DNA of 64,000 nt from Umbilicaria muhlenbergii (lineage: Eukaryota; Ascomycota; Lecanoromycetes; Umbilicariales; Umbilicariaceae), in assembly GCA_000611775.1 (NCBI GenBank), contig KK106985.1:2456527-2520526 (forward strand), given 5' to 3'. A program made the translations under genes and the position numbers. Below, one piece after another: positions 47,318 to 58,891 of the stretch. Numbering within the stretch: position 1 is the first letter of the stretch; each line of letters begins with the position of its first letter. Under the pieces are notes generated by a model. It was not told the origin of the DNA. It did not search any database and saw only the letters and a program-made list of their open reading frames with translations.

Positions 47318-49445
47318 TCAATTGTACAACTTGAGCGTCTCTATCAACTTTGAACATTCGCTAGGATAGTTCAACGAACTTGCTCCCGTCACCTGGTATC
47401 GTACCCTACTACAGCGTTAGCATTGCTCATGAGCATTGAAGAGAAATTCTCCCACCTCTGCTGGTCCTGGAAGTTGTCCATCTTGGCTCGACACTTGAAG
47501 ACCCACGTCTTGCAGTTAGCCTCTTGAAATGCATCTCCAGCAGCCTTCTCTTCGTTCTCCTTCAACTCCATCAACTGATCAGCGCTCTTGCCCATGATCA
47601 GTCTACCCACATCATCGAAGCAGCTTAGCCATATTTGTCCTGTATGATCGCTGACGTTGACAGACATGATGTATCGGTATTCAGGCTTGGGATGAGTCTT
47701 GTCGCATTTCTCGCATCTCCACTGTCCGGGATCTACTTCGACCACTTTCTTGTTGCATCCTTCACTCAAACACGCTGGATAAGCAACATTGTCTTGCTTG
47801 ACGTAGATGATTGTGGCTTTAGTGGTAAAGTAGTCTGTGGTCTCGGACATCCCTAGGTTCTCCTCCTTGACCTGCAAGATGGTTTTGTTCGGGTCCGACC
47901 TACCACCAGCAGCGCCCATCGAACCACCCATCGAAGCGTGCGAAGCGAAAGTGTCGGTACGTCCTTGGGCGTCATACCAGCCTTTGAGTTTATGTGCTTC
48001 ATCGATGTCTGGATCCACAGTCATAGACCCTGAGCTGAGCAGACTCAAACTTCTACCGCCAAAGTCGGAGACCTTGACACCCTTGAATGCGATGACCGAT
48101 TCCGGTTGAACATCAAAAGAAGTAGCTGTGTTACCCCAAATGGTCAGTCTTACAGAGTAATTGGTAGCGTCGACGAGTGTCAACTCTCGTTTGTCGTACG
48201 GTTTGCTCGTTGTCTTCGAAGTGATCTGGTTGGTTTCCCCTACCTCCTTGAGGATGCCTATCGTATCGATGGTTGTGTCTTTCTCAACAGTCTGGAGATC
48301 CCCAATGCTGGTGAAGTTGAAGCGGACCTGAGGAACTCCATCTTGCTCCTCGGCCTGGACTCGATAGGTAAGTGCTGTTCATCCTTAAATTCATACGAAC
48401 GGTGAGAAACGTACCTTTTCAACCAACGTATCTCGTTCAAAGGTAAGCTCGTAATCGTTATTGAGGTTGGTGAATTGTTTCTTGGCGAGCTGCACTCTAC
48501 AAGGACTGGTGATATAATATACACCCCCTTCTTGGAACAGGTCGTATAGTGCATCGCACTGATCGTTGAACCCCGTACCTCTGATCTCGCCACTGTCGTC
48601 AAGCAGATTGACACTGAACAGTTTCCCTTCACCATTCTTGTTATGCCAGGTTTTGATATCTGATTTGTTGGTACATCGAGCTTTAATAGTCCATTTGTGG
48701 GCATAAGGGGACAGCGCTTCAATGGGGTAGATGTTGGCATGTGCTGCTGAGGTAGCCGCATTCGTCCGCGAAGGCAGAGACTGTTGTTGTGGCTGTTGCT
48801 GTTGCTGTTGCTGTTGCTGCGGAAGTTTATTGCCGTAGAAGCCGTTACTGGATATGGTCGTGGGTTGCGGCTTAACGTCTTCCTCCGTCTTGAATTCTAA
48901 AGCTTTTGGTTCTCCCAGCTTCTCACACTCGCCCAGCTCTTCAAGGACATCAAGATCCAGCACAATGATAATTCTATGTCCAAATCAGCACATAATCTCT
49001 GACTGACCATGCGTAGTTGTACCTCTTCCCCTTCACTGAGTTTGCCTGGTATGACTTCAACCGAACGAAGCAGCCCTTCTTCAGCTTGCCCTCGTGCACA
49101 ACATAATTCGCCTCTGCAAAGATCACTATCAGTACACAGCAATTCCAATAGACTGGGATACCTTAAGCAGCACTTACGAGTGGCAAGCATGCTTTGGACG
49201 AAGTTGAGGATATCGCTGAAAACCACACGGTACCGCTCCTGAGCGCCTTGCTGGCCTGCCAAAGGCTTGATCTGCACACATTGAAGGATCGGCTGGGATA
49301 CTACTGAACTCGGATCGTCGCCGGAGTTGAAGATGGCGCTGTAAAGGCAGTTAGTGAAAGTCCTTGGCAACAACTGCACAAGGTGTGGAATCGAAGCGTA
49401 CTTCAGGGCTCCCTGGCTGATATGCGAAGCCGCGTCGGCTGCCAT
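47318..49445 (-). CDS. rfa1: Replication protein A large subunit (RPA70)
   Basis: Six exons (49,402-49,445, 49,178-49,338, 49,023-49,113, 48,415-48,973, 47,456-48,354, 47,318-47,405) encode 613 residues; introns are 49-64 bp and phases agree. RPA coats single-stranded DNA in replication and repair. The N-terminal protein-interaction OB fold has AIFNSGDD, CVQIKPL and ERYRVVFSD. A Gln-rich linker (near 48,781-48,820) precedes DBD-A (YAHKWTIKARCTNKSDIKTW, GKLFSVNLLDDSGEI). DBD-B and DBD-C follow. The DBD-C zinc ribbon C-X4-C-X13-C-X2-C is at residues 480, 485, 499 and 502, almost the human positions. The end (NFQDQQR spliced to VRYQV) is typical. Length matches yeast and human proteins. Confidence 0.95.
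48781..48820. repeat. CAG/CTG-type trinucleotide run in the RPA linker
   Basis: On the minus strand it encodes nine glutamines, one proline and three more glutamines. It lies in the flexible linker between the N-terminal OB fold and DBD-A, where length variation should be tolerated. Confidence 0.85.
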
Positions 49446-50149
49446 AGCGAGCGTATGTGTCCGTGATCTGGTCTCAAGTAGGGTAGAAAGGTAGATGTGC
49501 TATCGTCGCTGTCGCTGTCGCTGGGCTGAATGCACTGGTTTTAGAGTGAGACGCGCTGTTTGCCTCTCCAACACGCGTAGAGTGGTTCTGCCCCGCGCCA
49601 CAAGGCTGAGATTAGTCAGCCACGTGTCACGCTGTAGCCATAGGTTCTGCCGGGATTGCCTCACTCGAGACGATTGGCATAGCTTGCAGCGCTTCCTCCA
49701 CCACTCGTTACCCGCTACTCGTGCCCACCATTTGGAAAGGGCCGATATTCACCCAGTTATCCTGGTATCCCACAGCATGCAGCAGAGCCGATATATCCGT
49801 TAGGATCGACCATGCACGGGGCAGTCTGTTTTATCAGAAGGTAGCCCATGTAAGAGCGGGCTTGTGGATCGCTCACGCGGCCCTGCCTGCAGTGCAACCC
49901 AATCCGTCTTATGATAAAATACGCAGATCGAGTCGCTTTTGGCGTGGAAAGCCCGAAGCACCGACTGCGGAAGGATTTTCTTCTTGATGTTCAGGCCTCC
50001 AAGTTCCAGCTGGCACCGGTGAGCACCCCGGAGCTCTGCCTTGTCATCCAGCCTCGTCATCTTTGCGATGATAGATTTCTGTTGAGAGCCTGCTCCTACC
50101 TACCTCAGAAACCATCCGCTTTCGAAGCAACTGTATTCTATAAATTACG
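49446..50149. other. Divergent intergenic region
   Basis: About 700 bp between the starts of RPA70 (-) and the STAND-N protein gene (+). Short frames on both strands carry no recognisable content. Likely two promoters. Confidence 0.5.
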
Positions 50150-52225
50150 ATGTTAGATCCGTTGTCGATTGCTGCGTCAGTTGCAGGCGCCGTTGCGCTT
50201 GCGGGGACAGTCTCGAAGTCGGTTCTCCAGTTTTTCAGCTCCGTCAAGGGTGCCCCGGACGACGCTCGTCACCTTGTGGCCTCGCTTTACACGTTGAACA
50301 TCGCTCTGGCCCAGATTCAACAGAACTTGCTAGATCCTGGTTTCGTCTCCGAAGCAGGCGATGCGGATGTCAAAACACTAGGCGAATGCTTGTTAAGCTG
50401 CACCCATGTTTTTATGGAATTGGAGAGAAAGGTAGATGACTCTGGGTTCGGAAGCGAAGACCACGGCCTTCTCCCAAACAGTTGGGAGCGGACAAAATGG
50501 TTGTTTACAGATGATATACTGGATAGCTTTCTAAGGAGGGTGGAAGCCGAAAAGGCGACACTTCAGCTCCTTACTTCAGCATTCACGGCGTTAGTGTTGA
50601 TTATGCCTGTGGTGATAAAAGCTAACTATCTGACCATAGGAAAGTCACTGCTGGCTTCCTGTACTATGCTAAGCAAACGGAATCCAGGACCCGTATGGTC
50701 AATCGGCAGTTGAAGAACATCAGCATCTGCATGGAATGGCTTGTCCCAAATGCCGGCGCGATTCATGGTAGAAGCTACGTACAGCGGGTCGAGCAACCTG
50801 GATTGCTGGAATCCTCGGTATTCGCGGCCTCTTCAGCATATAATGCGGCAGAGGTCGTCAATCTCTTGCGATGTCCGGGTTCGTCCTTGAGTCTTACTTT
50901 GAAGGCATCAGAGGAGACGATAAGCGTAATATGGCAACCAGAGACAGCGCCCAACCTTGAACCCAGATCTGCGGTCTCTAGATACCCTCGTGGCCCTCCC
51001 ATATATGCAAGCGTTGGTTGCATGAAACCCACAGACACGGCAATGTCGCCAGCCACCACTTCCATAATTATACAATGGCAGAACACGAGAAGAAATTGGC
51101 GGAACAAGTTCAACCAGGATGAACAAGGTTTCATTGTCAACAATCCGATATTATCGTCTTTTATAGATCTCGTGTTTTTCCTCGAACTGAGTCGCGAGGA
51201 TCATGCAACAAGTAGGGAACTCTACAGGGAGGACAATAGAAGTTTTCAACATGAATTTGTGGAAGATTTGGACGAAATAGTTCTCAAGATGAGTTGCATG
51301 AACAGATATATCTTGCTGTTCGAACATCCTCATGGCAGCACGGAACATATACTGCTCAAGCTTCTTTGGCCTGCCATGAATCAAGCTGTTCGGGACTATT
51401 GTCAATTTGTGGAGCGGACCTTGTTGGACCCGATAAAGAGAGGGTTTAGTAAGTAGCGTTTTGTCTTGTCGTTGCGATGCTATAAATTGTGCCAGTCAGC
51501 TTATCATTGGTACAGAACCCTTCGAGGGGTATATGGCCGACGTAAATGAAGGTGAACGTCGGGCACTAAGACAGGATGCGCTGTGCAACGTCGAAGCCAT
51601 GCATGTGCAGGCGAGCTCGATGTTCATGACTCTGCCACCAACCCCGAACCGTCCTCCGGAAAAGAAGTTGGAAAGTATACGGGCGGGAAACGAAGACGGA
51701 ACCCACTTATCGAGACCGAAACTTGAGCCTATCATAACTGGTTCGGAAGCAGCAACAAATATTCAGTCTCCAACGATTCTAAAACGCAGCTCGTCTCTCG
51801 TCAAACCGAGGCCATCGCCGTTCGTAGATAGCTCGATCGAGGTAGACAAGGGTCCGCTCTCTAGAACGAGCACAAAACGCTCAGTTGGCCTTGCGGATGC
51901 TTATGACTCAGAGAAGAGAGCTCTCTCTAGGTCAAGCACAAAGCGATCCGTGGTTCTGGATGATACTCCGGAGCCAGAAGTCAGGCCTCTTTCCACAGAA
52001 AGCATTCTTTCGGCAAAGAGCCCAAGACAGTCCATGGTCTCGAGTCGCTCTGCCCATGCAGAAAATGGGCTTTCGCCTGACACGAGCCCGACACGGTCCG
52101 TAATTATGATAAGTCCTCTCGACACAGAGAAGTGGCCTTCCTCCGGAGTAAGCTCGGCAGACTTTGGAAAGAATCTCGCCGAGCTAAAAGCCAGTCCTGT
52201 GCCAGACATGCAGTCAGTTGCTTAG
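50150..52225 (+). CDS. Fungal STAND/NLR N-terminal-domain protein without NACHT
   Basis: Three exons (50,150-50,589, 50,640-51,448, 51,516-52,225; introns 50 and 67 bp) encode 652 residues. The start, LDPLSIAASVAGAVALAGTV, and the following helices with SSVKGAPDDARHLVASLYTL match the fungal N-terminal domain often placed before NACHT or ankyrin parts in NLRs. No P-loop follows. Instead there is a middle region of unknown fold with IYASVGC and FLELSRED stretches. The C-terminal 200 residues are Ser-rich and probably disordered, with a repeated LSRxSTKRSV unit. Such stand-alone N-domains may act as adaptors for, or relatives of, NLR proteins, but that is inference. The exon 2-3 join is the least certain part. 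Confidence 0.75.
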
Positions 52226-53307
52226 ATCTATACATACCCCGATTTCTGATTTCACTCCGATGCTCTATTCCGACATTCTCAGAACCCAAAGGAACATCTA
52301 TCCGCCCAAAGAATTTGCGAACAATTTGCCGCCAACCAGCTTCGGCATTATATATTCATGCCGGTATCCCATCCTCTCCTGATCACAATGCCAGCGAAAT
52401 AGGAGAAATCGGCACTCCTAGCGCTTGCAATACTACCGGCATCTCTATCTCTCCTCCATAACGAAGATTACCGCCATAAATTTGCGAAGCCTCACGGCGA
52501 AGTCCATCCTGTGGTCTTTCAACGTTTTCCCACTGCAGCAACGCTCTATCCATCTTCAAACAAGATCTTACGGCAATCAAGCCTTCTCGTGCCGCAGCTG
52601 GATCCATAGTCTTTCACTGTCTATGCGATGCTTCTGCACTCGACCACCCCGTTACCTCCCCATCCGAGATTACGGTGAGCGGCTGTCTCGCGATCAAAAT
52701 AGGATTGGGAGTGAATGATGGACAGTCATCGCGCTCACAGGGGCGGTGATCCACCTAGATTTCTTGCAATATCTCAATTAGTTGAGGCAGATGGGCGTCT
52801 AAGGGTTGCAGCTACTGTCTGTCAGTCGCGCTAGATAATTCAGGAAATCATCTGTACGTTCTCCGTAGCCTTGCAAGGCAGCTGCAAACCAAGCCTCTCC
52901 TCTTGAAAGGTTCGTATCGACCATGTATTCCCATCCATTGTATATCAGAGTTATCTATCGACGCTTGTGTCGCTGGGAACGAGCTAGAAAGAGCATTAGA
53001 ACCCAAAGTGATACCTCCCAACATGTCACTGCCCTTCATAGTCATCAACTATCTGAGCTGTCCTTCTTGAAAACCCTTCCAATCACTTTCCTCTTACACT
53101 TGTAGGGCGATACTACTGTACGTTATTCATCGGGCAGTATCAAAGTTATTTAGCCCTAAAAAGACACAAAACATTTTTCGTTAAGCGAACAGACTAAAAT
53201 TTAGCGTCTGAGCCTCTCCTCCCACCAAACGAGGAGGACATCATCAACCCCCCAGATCGACCATCGACAACGACGACGACGACGACGACTACGGCCAATA
53301 ATCCAAA
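52226..53307. other. Intergenic region with one protein-like minus-strand frame
   Basis: On the minus strand from about 52,607 to 52,383 a frame reads AAAREGLIAVRSCLKMD, then YGGNLRYGGEIEMP and ends at a stop. It looks more like protein than the plus-strand frames here, but I find no partner exon and no family. The right end holds the eL19 promoter and 5' leader, including a gacgac trinucleotide run at about 53,268-53,290. Confidence 0.35.
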
Positions 53308-54277
53308 ATGTGAGTGACGTTTTTTTCTGGATAAGGTGCATCTGATCTCGACTCAGGAGTTCTCTCCGCCTGGGAAGATCTGGGATTCGCATGACGATAC
53401 ATTTGACCTTATGACTCCAAGCCACTCGAATCACCGATTCATCAATACCATCACTAACCATGTTATTTTGTCAGGGTCAACCTCCGTACACAAAAGCGCC
53501 TCGCCGCTTCCGTAGTCGGCTGCGGCAAGCGCAAGATCTGGCTTGATCCGAACGAGATGAACGAAATCTCCAACGCCAACTCACGTCAGACGGTCCGCAA
53601 GCTCGTGTCCGATGGCCTTATCATCAAGAAGCCCGTTACAATGCACTCGCGTGCCAGAGCTAGGGAATTGACTGCTGCGAGACGGATTGGGAGACACCGT
53701 GGGTTTGGTAAGAGAAAGGGTACTGCGGATGCTCGTATGCCTAGGTATGGATGACACAGGATTGCTCTTCGGATAGCATTACGTCGTTTTATTTTGATTC
53801 GAATGCGCTCCTGTAGACATAATGTGCTGATACGTCTTCTATCACAGCCAGGTCATGTGGATGCGTCGTCTCCGTGTCCTCCGCCGCCTACTAGTCAAGT
53901 ATCGCGCCTCCGGTAAGATCGATAAGCACCTATACCACGAGCTTTACCACCTAAGCAAGGGTAACACCTTCAAGCATAAGCGCGCCCTCGTTGAACACGT
54001 AAGCCGTTCCCCCGAGTCTCCTCTATTTTCCCACGCAGCACATCTACCCGCGTTTTTCGTATGTCAACCAAGCCGACAGTTCTTTCAACTAATATATCCT
54101 GTTCTCCATTAATAGATCCATAAGGCCAAAGCTGAGAAGCAACGTGAGCGCATCCTCAAGGAGGAGATGGACGCCAAGCGTGCGAAGACCAAGGCTGCTC
54201 GCGAGAGGCGACAAGAGCGCATTGCGTCGAAGAGGAACGCACTGACCGGCGAGGAGGAGGAGACAAAGAAGGAGTAG
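53308..54277 (+). CDS. rpl19: 60S ribosomal protein eL19
   Basis: Four exons (53,308-53,309, 53,475-53,744, 53,848-53,998, 54,116-54,277) encode 194 residues. The first exon contributes only the A and T of the start codon; the G is the first base of exon 2 (donor GTGAGT, acceptor TTGTCAG). The protein opens [20 protein letters not shown] and continues [29 protein letters not shown], and [15 protein letters not shown], all diagnostic of eL19, with a Lys/Arg/Glu-rich C-terminal helix. eL19 sits at the intersubunit face of the large subunit. The three introns (165, 103 and 117 bp) are long for this window, as is common in ribosomal protein genes. Confidence 0.95.
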
Positions 54278-54543
54278 AGTCGAGATGGTGTATGCAAGCT
54301 ACTGGGCTAGGTACATCGGATGATACTAGGAGCGGTCGAGCAGCTTGTGCGGTGTCTTGTGTTTGCGGCATTTTGCAGGTCTCCTACGTGCTTGATGACA
54401 AACTCGGGTGTAGCATAGCGAATGCATATTCTACACCAGAAATTTTCACTTGAGGGGAGCAAGAAAATGGTCTATCTGACAACATGCAATCGTACTAGGC
54501 TTCGAATTCATCATCACCTTGAAAGTTGATCTGTTTGTGCTAA

Positions 54544-55971
54544 CTACGTGGTTGAAGGGCCAAACGAGGCTTTCCACGGCGCATAATCAGGTGCTAGGAA
54601 CAGTTTCTGCATTTGCCTCCGACGAACGCCTACATTACCGCCATCAAATATGGGCAAAACCAACGCATCGGCCATCAGCTTCGCAAACGGATACTCAGTC
54701 GAGTATGACGACCTACACACTCACAGTCAGCGTTCACGCCTTCAAATAGCCCACACAGATAACAGAAGAGTAGCGAGAGCGAAAATGACACATACACTCC
54801 GACCGCCCTCATCGCATCCGCCACACACTTCACCGCCGCCTCCGAACACCATATCTTCGCCGCATACGCCAACTCCTCTCCCCCGTCCCCATGCTCCACC
54901 ACGTACGCCGCCTTATATACCAACGCCCTCCCCGCCTCCACCCGCATCTTGATATCAATCAGCAAATCCGCGACACTTTGCCGTTCCAATAACATCACGC
55001 TCCCGCCCGCATCGTGCGTCTTGCTATACTCCAACGCGGCGTCAAATGCAGCGCGCATGATGCCGACGGCCATGGCGCCCACGATGACGGCGCTGGAAGT
55101 GAAGGCCGCGGAGACGAGGCGGACCGCGGTGCCCGTGTTGGGGGCTGCGAGGACATGGGAGTTCGGGATGCGCAGGTTGGTGACTTTGATGTGCGGACCT
55201 GAGGAGGCGGTGTGGCCGGGTGTGTCGAGGTGGTGGAGGACGGTGTACGCGTCGGGGTCGTTGTGCGAGAGGACGTCGCGGGTCAGGAGGAGGATCATGG
55301 CGGAGGCGGAGGGGTCGGAGGAGGAGGAAGTGGTGGTGGGGGAGATGGCGCGGCAGACGAGGCATTGGAGGTCGGCGCCGTGGAAGTCCCAGCCGGCGCA
55401 GTTGGTGGCCCAGATCTGGGAGGGTAGGGGTGAGGATTGGAGATGCGGGTTGGGATCGGGGTGCGGTTACCTTTTCTCCGTTTATGACCCATTCGTCTCC
55501 TTCCCTTTTGGCGGTCGTTTGCATCCCTTTCCCTCCTTCTTCGAAGAAGTTCGCGGTTCCACCTGGCTCGGAGTATACCAGACTCGCCAGCGGCACGCCG
55601 TCGCCGCTCAAGAACGGCGCGAGGAATTCCTTGTGTTGCGCCGCACTGCCGCCCATTAGAAGCGTACTCAATCCCAGCCCGATACCGAACAGCGTCAACG
55701 ATACACTGGGTTCGATGGCATAGAGCTCTTCGACCATAATCACTGCATCCATAAAGCTTCCGCCTGTTCCGCCAAGCGCAGCGGGGACTTGGCCCTTGAC
55801 AAGACCGAGCTCAGTCGCCTTGCGCAGAATGGGCTTGGTGGATTGGAAGCGCTCTTCGGGCGTGGAGAGCTTCTTGTAGGATGCGCGGGCATCTTTGAGG
55901 TAGGTGGATGTGAAGGTCTGAGCTGCATGGCGGACTTGGGCTTGCTCCGGGGAGAGGGTGAGGTCGATCAT
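54544..55971 (-). CDS. Acyl-CoA dehydrogenase-fold flavoenzyme, nitroalkane-oxidase-like
   Basis: Three exons (55,471-55,971, 54,796-55,415, 54,544-54,712; introns 55 and 83 bp, phases agree) encode 429 residues. The fold is that of acyl-CoA dehydrogenases: an N-terminal helical domain with SPEQAQVRHAAQTF and KGQVPAALGGTGGS, a beta domain with SLVYSEPGGTANF, DEWVINGEK and WATNCAGWDFHG, and a C-terminal FAD-contact helix with RQSVADLLIDIKMRVEAGR. At the place of the usual catalytic Glu the sequence is FDGGNVGVRRRQ, with Asp near residue 397. Fungal nitroalkane oxidase uses Asp402 and Arg409, the same seven-residue spacing. The product may therefore oxidise a nitroalkane or related carbon acid rather than an acyl-CoA. 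Substrate not proven. Confidence 0.88.
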
Positions 55972-56625
55972 GATGCCTTGATGTAAAGATCACGGAATGG
56001 ATGGATGTATTCGTGCCTCGACTGGTTCCACCAGGCCGTACGCACATTGCCGGCTTTCGTTTTGTACTGCTATTTAGCCTGACAAACCCCTCTCTACTTG
56101 GTGGAGGATTGGATGGGTTGCATGTAGCATGCTAGTGCTGACAAGCTCGTGGTATGTTGGAGCTTGCAGATGCAAGCATTCCCACAACCATCGTGCCAAG
56201 TGAGAGAATCAGGAATCAAGCAGCCCGTCGAAGGAACAGCACATGAAGCGGAGAAATGAACTGAATGCCTAATTTCTAAAGGACAATACGCTGGAAACAT
56301 CTGCAGGGTCTGATTTCATGGACAGCCAAAATTGCCCCACCATTGAGGGTCTGTAGGCATTGCGTAATCGGCAGCAGCCAGGAACGCGACACAACTTTTC
56401 GACTGCGTACTCCTGCATCATACAGCTTTCCGACCTTTCAGCCTAATCCCTCCAGCTGTATTCGTGGCCCTTTGAGGCTGAGTGACTTTTTAGGCAGAAG
56501 AATTGTTCTTCTGCGTCGTACCTTCAGGTCCTTCCTCCAATCGCAAAGTTGCCCCACGTCTCACTCTTAGCACAACGGCTTTGCATGATAGCATAACCCA
56601 CGTTATCCCGCGCTGAGTATCCATC
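55972..56625. other. Divergent intergenic region
   Basis: About 650 bp between the starts of the flavoenzyme gene (-) and fimbrin (+). No coding content that I can support; likely both promoters. Confidence 0.5.
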
Positions 56626-58891
56626 ATGAACGTGATCAAACTCCAGAAGTAAGTAGCATTTCCAGCTCGAGGTTCTGGTGGAAGCTGTGTGCTTCGCAGA
56701 ACACTTTGAAACCGGCCATTTAACAAACCGCTCGCACTAGGAAGTATCCCCAATTTCAACAACAGGACATCTTTGGACTGCAAGATGCATTCCGCAAACT
56801 CGACGTCGACGACAAGGGGTATATCGATGAGGCGACGGTGATAAAGGCGACTCAACAATCGGAGAGGCAGCCGTACGATGTAGTCCGCCAAGCGCTGAAA
56901 GAGGTGGAGCTTGACAGCTCGAGGCGGGTCGAGTTGGATGACTATGTGGATGTGAGTCCACTACGGTTCTCTGCTCTTGCAGTCTACCGGACATCTTGCG
57001 TGCTATGGCGGGAAGAGACGTTGCGCTGACATCCAGTCTTCTACAGCTTATTTCGAAAGTCCGCGCCACGTCTCCAGCCCAGCAGCGCATGACGACAGGT
57101 CGTTCTCGAGGTGATAGTAATGCCGGCGGCAACGGAGCAGCGCCTGCAGCGCCATCTCCGGGACACCAATCGAGGGGAAGTGTGAGCGGCAGAATCCAAG
57201 TACAGGGCTCTTCAGCGAACGTAACGCACACCATCAACGAGGATGAGCGGACGGAGTTCACGAGGCACATTAATGCCGTGCTGGCGGGTGATCCGGATAT
57301 AGGTCATCGTCTGCCATTCCCGACGGACACATTTGAAATGTTCGATGATTGCAAGGACGGGTTGGTACTGGCCAAGCTCATCAACGACAGCGTACCGGAT
57401 ACGATAGACGAGCGCGTGCTAAACCGACCTGGCAAGAAGATCAAGACGCTGAATGCATTCCATATGACCGAGAATAACAACATTGTCATCAATTCGGCGA
57501 AGGGCATTGGATGCTCGGTCGTTAACATTGGTAGCGGAGATATCATTGAAGTTCGGGAGCATCTAATTCTGGGTTTGATCTGGCAGATCATTCGGAGAGG
57601 GTTACTGGGAAAAATTGATATCAAACTACATCCCGAACTGTACAGACTCTTGGAGGAAGACGAGACACTGGAGCAATTCTTGAGGTTACCCCCGGAGCAA
57701 ATTCTACTACGCTGGTTCAACTACCACTTGAAGAATGCCAAATGGGAGAGGAGGTAAATATCTTTGCATCGGTCTGCTAACTCCGCTGACAAGCGTTCCA
57801 GAGTTACAAACTTTTCCAGCGATGTCAAGGATGGCGAAAACTACACAATCCTCCTTAACCAGCTATCGCCAGAAACCTGCAGTCGAGGACCCCTGCAAAC
57901 CCGCGATCTTCTACAACGAGCAGAGCAAGTCCTCCAGAACGCTGACAGACTCGAATGCCGAAAATTCCTGACGCCTACCTCTCTTGTTGCCGGCAATCCT
58001 AAGCTGAATCTCGCCTTCGTCGCCAACCTCTTCAACACTCACCCCGGACTCGACCCCATCACTGAAGAAGAAAAACTAGTCGTCGAAGACTTCGACGCCG
58101 AAGGCGAACGCGAAGCACGCGTCTTCACCCTCTGGCTCAACTCCCTTGACGTCCAACCAGCCGTGAACTCCCTTTTCGACGACCTCCGCGACGGCTCCAT
58201 CCTCCTGCAAGCCTACGACAAAGTCATCCCCAGCAGCGTCAACTGGCGTCACGTCAACAAGCCCCCAGCGTCCGGCGGGGAAATGATGCGCTTCAAAGCG
58301 GTCGAGAACACAAACTACGCTATTGAGCTCGGCAAACAAATGCGCTTCTCCCTCGTCGGCGTCCAAGGCGCAGACATTACGGACGGCCAGAGGACACTTA
58401 CTCTCGGCCTCGTATGGCAACTCATGCGCAAAGACATCTCCGAGACTCTGTCCGCACTTGCGCAGAGACTGGGTAAGCGCGAAATCACCGACGCGGAGAT
58501 GGTCAAGTGGGCGAACGAGCAGGCGAAGAAAGGGGGGAAGAGCAGCAGTATTCGCAGTTTCAAGGACCAGGCTATTGGCAGCGGCGTGTTTTTGCTGGAT
58601 GTGCTGAATGGTATGAAGAGCTCGTATGTAGATTATGAGCTTGTGACGGTGGGGAGGAGCGACGAGGAGGCGTATGCGAATGCCAAGTTGGCGATTAGTA
58701 TTGCAAGGAAGATGGGGGCGACGATTTGGTTGGTGCCGGAGGATATTTGTCAGGTGAGGAGTCGGTTGGTGGTTACTTTTATTGGTAAGTCTTACTGGTT
58801 TCCTTCTTTTCTTGGGTGGGAACTTGGAGTGGATTGAGTTCTTGGCTAATTGGAAATAGGTTCTCTGATGGCGACTTATGAGAAGATGTAA
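56626..58891 (+). CDS. sac6: Fimbrin (plastin), actin-bundling protein
   Basis: Five exons (56,626-56,648, 56,741-56,951, 57,047-57,753, 57,802-58,784, 58,860-58,891) encode 651 residues, the usual size. Introns are 92, 95, 48 and 75 bp. The N-terminus has two EF-hand-like units (LQDAFRKLDVDDKGYID, then LKEVELDSSRRVELDDYVD); the second lacks typical calcium ligands. Four calponin-homology domains follow from about residue 125. Marker blocks are FDDCKDGLVLAKLINDSVPD, LILGLIWQIIRRGLL, LLRWFNYHL, VFTLWLNSL, GLVWQLMRKD and FKDQAIGSGVFLLDVL. Fimbrin cross-links actin filaments in patches and at endocytic sites. Confidence 0.95.
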
